A DNA stretch of 64,000 bases, from NCBI RefSeq assembly GCF_009363095.1, contig NZ_CP045295.1:1054001-1118000 (forward strand), read 5' to 3'. Both the position numbers and the translations under genes were made by a program. Shown piece by piece: positions 61,176-64,000 of the stretch; the stretch's first letter is position 1, and each line of letters begins with the position of its first letter. Origin of the DNA: Paenibacillus cellulositrophicus (GTDB lineage Bacteria > Bacillota > Bacilli > Paenibacillales > Paenibacillaceae). The notes under the pieces are model-generated. The model ran no database searches. It was not told where the DNA came from and saw only the letters and a list, made by a program, of their open reading frames with translations.

Positions 61176-62339
61176 TTATCTGCACACCGCATCCAGCTGG
61201 GGCACCTCGCGTCCGAGAACGCGATAATAGATCTGTTCATACTTGCGTGTGATCAATGCGTCGGAAAATTCCCGGCATGCCCGGGTCAGACAGGCCTCGC
61301 GGAACCGTGCGGCAAGATCGCCGTCCGACAGCAACCGCAGCACCTGATCGGCCATCTGGTCCGTATCTCCGATCGGGGACAGGAACCCAGTCTCGCCGTG
61401 AACCACCAGCTCGGGAATTCCTCCGGCGAGCGATCCCACCGTCGGAACGCCGCATGCCATCGCTTCAAGCGCAACGAGGCCGAAGCTTTCTTTTTCCGAT
61501 GGAAGCAGAAGCACGTCAGCCAACGAGATGACTTGTGCGATCTCGTCCTGCTTGCCCAAAAAGTGAACTTTATGCTCCAATCCGAGCTCCTTGATCTTGC
61601 ATTGGACCTTCGGCAGCTCCGGACCTTCCCCGACGAACAGCAGCTTGGAAGGCATCTGCTCGTTGACTTTGGCGAAGATGTCCACAACGTCACCGACGCG
61701 TTTGACCGGGCGGAAGTTGGAAATATGCATCAAAATTCTCTCGTCCGGTTCGGCATAGTCGCCGCGAAGCGAGGACGTATCGCGCGGATAGTAGATGCGC
61801 TTATCCACAAAATTGTACGTCAGATCGATATCGCGGCTGATATCCAGCACTTCACGGGTTTCCCGGATCAAGTCTCCGGATACCGCCGTGACCGCATCGC
61901 TTTCGTTGATCGCCAGGCGAATCAGGTCCTTTAACGATTCGTCCTGCGCCAGTACCGTAATATCCGTGCCATGAAGCGTCGTGACCACCTTCAGGTTGCT
62001 TCCTACCATCTGCTTGGCCAAGAAGGCGCACACCGCGTGAGGAACCGCGTAATGGACATGCAAAATGTCCAGCTGCTGCATATTTGCCACTTGTGCCATT
62101 TTGGTCGCAAGGGATAAATCATAAGGAGGATAGCGGAATACGTAATAATCACTGACTTCGACCTCATGATAAAAAATGTTTTTATGGAATTGCCCTCCCA
62201 GCCGGAATGGAATGCTGTGGGCAATAAAGTGTACCTGGTGGCCCTTTTCGGCCAACAGCTTGCCGAGCTCGGTCGCGACTACACCTGAGCCTCCGAGTGA
62301 CGGATAGCAGGTGATGCCAATTTTAAGTGATTGACCCAA
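61176..62339 (-). CDS. bshA: N-acetyl-alpha-D-glucosaminyl L-malate synthase
   Basis: First step of bacillithiol synthesis, a GT4 glycosyltransferase; 387 residues. CYPSLGGSGVVATELGKLLA, HVHYAVPHAVCAFLAKQ, and the donor-site EKESFGLVALEAMACGVP. Follows the terminator after bshB1, so it starts its own transcript (bshA-cca-birA). Confidence 0.96.
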   Translation of the reverse strand: MGQSLKIGITCYPSLGGSGVVATELGKLLAEKGHQVHFIAHSIPFRLGGQFHKNIFYHEVEVSDYYVFRYPPYDLSLATKMAQVANMQQLDILHVHYAVPHAVCAFLAKQMVGSNLKVVTTLHGTDITVLAQDESLKDLIRLAINESDAVTAVSGDLIRETREVLDISRDIDLTYNFVDKRIYYPRDTSSLRGDYAEPDERILMHISNFRPVKRVGDVVDIFAKVNEQMPSKLLFVGEGPELPKVQCKIKELGLEHKVHFLGKQDEIAQVISLADVLLLPSEKESFGLVALEAMACGVPTVGSLAGGIPELVVHGETGFLSPIGDTDQMADQVLRLLSDGDLAARFREACLTRACREFSDALITRKYEQIYYRVLGREVPQLDAVCR

Positions 62340-62474
62340 GCTTCGTGTCCCCCCTTCTTTACATGCCTTCTCTATATTATGTACCCAGAGAATATTAAAA
62401 ACGTCTGGCGACGTTTCATTTTACAGCGGACAACCGCTCAACCGGGTATTTCGATTGCGCGCTCTTTCAGCTTA

Positions 62475-62530
62475 TAAAAAGTCAGAACTGAAATCAAGCC
62501 TAAAGATTGGGCGCTTGACTTCAGTCCTGT
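62475..62530 (-). terminator. Terminator after bshB1
   Basis: Long interrupted stem (AGAACTGAA-TCAAGC with GCTTGA-TTCAGTCCT) and five T on the minus strand; ends dapB-mgsA-bshB1. Confidence 0.75.
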
Positions 62531-62540
62531 CTATCGGTCA

Positions 62541-63254
62541 TTATTCGGATCCTGAAATGAACATGTCCACGACGTAAGGCGACTTGATCGCAAAGCCTTC
62601 TGCGTAGGGAATGAGCCTGCGCTGGCCGGTCAGCCGGTCGCGGGATCTGACGCGTTCGATATATCCCTGATTCAGCGGGGTAACCACCGTATCTCCTTCA
62701 ACCGGAGTTATCTCAAACTGCGACCGGTAACACAGGAGCGCCTGTTCCTTCATTTCCTGCTGTGCGGTAATATCCACCATCAAATCGGCTCTGCCCATAT
62801 CATTAATGAAGTAAAAATACAGCTGCTCCACCTGTACAGGCGGCTTGTCCGGCATGTACCGGCGCAGCTTGGCGTTGAACACCGCTTCTTCAACCAGCTT
62901 GCTGCAGGCTACATGATCGGGATGGCGGTCTTCCCAATACGGAGCGAAAACGACCCTCGGCGCATGACGGCGGATTTCCGCAGTGATGGCTTCCACATGT
63001 TCCGGCGTGATGAACAGTCCACGGTCCGGCAGTCCAAGGCTGCTCCGCATGGAAAGACCAAGAACGCCAGCCGCGGCTGTCGCTTCCTGCTTCCTGCGCT
63101 CGACCGTTCCATTGGAGGACATTTCCGCATAGGTCAAATCGCAAATCCCTACTTTAAGCCCGGCCTGTACATGCTTGATGATCGTGCCGCCCATCCCGAT
63201 TTCGGCATCGTCCGCATGGGCGCCGAAAATCAGAATATCCAGCCGTTCACTCAT
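62541..63254 (-). CDS. bshB1: Bacillithiol biosynthesis deacetylase
   Basis: Zinc LmbE-family deacetylase, removing acetate from GlcNAc-malate; 237 residues. Zinc site [15 protein letters not shown] and the third ligand in [16 protein letters not shown]. Overlaps mgsA (ATGA). Confidence 0.95.
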   Translation of the reverse strand: MSERLDILIFGAHADDAEIGMGGTIIKHVQAGLKVGICDLTYAEMSSNGTVERRKQEATAAAGVLGLSMRSSLGLPDRGLFITPEHVEAITAEIRRHAPRVVFAPYWEDRHPDHVACSKLVEEAVFNAKLRRYMPDKPPVQVEQLYFYFINDMGRADLMVDITAQQEMKEQALLCYRSQFEITPVEGDTVVTPLNQGYIERVRSRDRLTGQRRLIPYAEGFAIKSPYVVDMFISGSE

Positions 63255-63673
63255 ATTTCAGCACCCGGCTTATATTTATGTACCAGCTCGCGCCAGGCAA
63301 AATCCCCGCGGTCCAGCGCCTTGACCAAAATTTCAGCTGTTGCGATGTTGGTCGCAAGCGGAATCCCCTGGACGTCGCAAAGACGGAGCAGCGCATTGAT
63401 GTCCGGCTCGTGAGGCTGTGCCATCAGCGGATCCCGGAGGAAAATAATGAGGTCCATCTCATTCTCGGCCACGAGCGCCCCGATCTGCTGGTCACCGCCG
63501 AGCGGACCCGACATGAACCGGTGGATTTTCAGGTCGGTGCCCTCCATAATCCGCTGTCCGGTCGTTCCTGTGGAATACAGCTGGTGTCCCTCAAACACAT
63601 GCTCATAAGCCGTGACAAAGTTGACCATCTCGTCTTTTTTTCGGTCATGTGCGATGAATGCGATTTTTAGCAT
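63251..63673 (-). CDS. mgsA: Methylglyoxal synthase
   Basis: Converts dihydroxyacetone phosphate to methylglyoxal; 140 residues. [16 protein letters not shown], phosphate site STGTTGQRI, and the catalytic Asp region [15 protein letters not shown]. Between dapB and bshB1 as in B. subtilis; bacillithiol is needed to detoxify its product. Confidence 0.97.
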   Translation of the reverse strand: MLKIAFIAHDRKKDEMVNFVTAYEHVFEGHQLYSTGTTGQRIMEGTDLKIHRFMSGPLGGDQQIGALVAENEMDLIIFLRDPLMAQPHEPDINALLRLCDVQGIPLATNIATAEILVKALDRGDFAWRELVHKYKPGAEI

Positions 63674-63691
63674 GTTGTAACCCCTCCTGAA

Positions 63692-64000
63692 CTACTCTAT
63701 AAAATGGTCAAACCCGTAAACCATACCCTCGTACGTCATAACCTTCTCGACCGCCATTTTGACGCCAGGCATATATCCTGCCCGCTCATAGGAATCGTGG
63801 CGAATCTTCAGCGTTTGGCCAAAGCCTCCGAACAATACCTCCTGCTGGGCGAATACGCCAGGAAGGCGGACGCTGTGAATGCGGAAACCGTTATAATATC
63901 CCCCGCGAGAGCCTTCAATCGTCTCTTCCTCGTTCGGATTTCCCTGGCGGATCTCCTGGCGGTTCTGGGCAATCATCTCAGCCGTTTTGATGGCGGTGCC
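63692..64000 (-). CDS. dapB: 4-hydroxy-tetrahydrodipicolinate reductase (5' part missing)
   Basis: Lysine/diaminopimelate pathway enzyme; only the C-terminal 102 residues are in the window. They open with GTAIKTAEMIAQN, the end of the SGTA substrate loop, and include FRIHSVRLPGVFAQQEVLFG and ERAGYMPGVKMAVEKV, typical of DapB. Start lies beyond position 64000. Confidence 0.95.
   Translation of the reverse strand, partial: GTAIKTAEMIAQNRQEIRQGNPNEEETIEGSRGGYYNGFRIHSVRLPGVFAQQEVLFGGFGQTLKIRHDSYERAGYMPGVKMAVEKVMTYEGMVYGFDHFIE

Noticed and set aside
1..64000. CRISPR arrays, prophage, insertion sequences, tRNA or rRNA genes
   Set aside because: Scanned for regular repeats, transposase motifs and tRNA-like clover leaves; none was convincing.

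Overview
The window is 64 kb of chromosome from a spore-forming, low-to-mid GC Bacillota, most like Paenibacillus. The grounds are strong AGGAGG-type ribosome binding sites, GerM-type sporulation lipoproteins, SLH surface protein, bacillithiol genes (bshA, bshB1), Rex, DnaD, a tandem dynamin, a T-box leader and CcpA-type cre sites. The order dapB-mgsA-bshB1-bshA-cca-birA-panB-panC-panD-dinG and asnS-dnaD follows the Bacillus subtilis layout, with insertions. No phage, insertion sequence, CRISPR array, rRNA or tRNA was seen. This is core chromosome with some accessory islands.

Layout. 1-5.8 kb: a sugar-sensing module on the minus strand. A response regulator, a sensor kinase and a sugar-binding lipoprotein overlap end to end, followed by a terminator and then a galactose-type binding protein cut by the window edge. 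The promoter of that last gene carries 21-bp-spaced direct repeats and a cre site. 6-12 kb: GNAT acetyltransferase, purT and a heterodimeric ABC exporter. 12.3-20 kb: tandem dynamin (dynA), a small unknown protein, nth and a large SLH surface protein with a structured leader. 20-25 kb: two tandem copies of an amidase + GerMN lipoprotein pair. 25-28.3 kb: leuCD divergent from a LysR regulator. 28.4-36.9 kb: mtnU and mtnE, then a proline-specific T-box leader driving one continuous run proB-proA-proC-mtnW-mtnX-mtnB, which joins proline synthesis to the later steps of methionine salvage. 36.9-43 kb: accessory genes, including a lipoprotein and its decayed copy, an APH-type kinase, and an ECF sigma / anti-sigma / multi-spanning protein operon whose sigma gene appears to start at ATT. 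43-50 kb: hbd-like, ackA, asnS, dnaD, and a short FtsH-like protease with a membrane partner. 50-64 kb: YpmB-like protein, mtaD, rex, dinG, a TPR protein, panBCD, birA, cca, bshA, bshB1, mgsA and the end of dapB.

Most interesting points: (i) the three-component sugar sensor with a readable target promoter; (ii) the proline T-box placed ahead of methionine-salvage genes; (iii) the amidase/GerMN segmental duplication; (iv) an inverted repeat with identical arms in front of both the SLH gene and rex, and a second shared motif in front of dinG and rex; (v) the likely ATT start of an ECF sigma factor; (vi) a decayed lipoprotein paralogue. All functions are read from sequence alone; no search was run.
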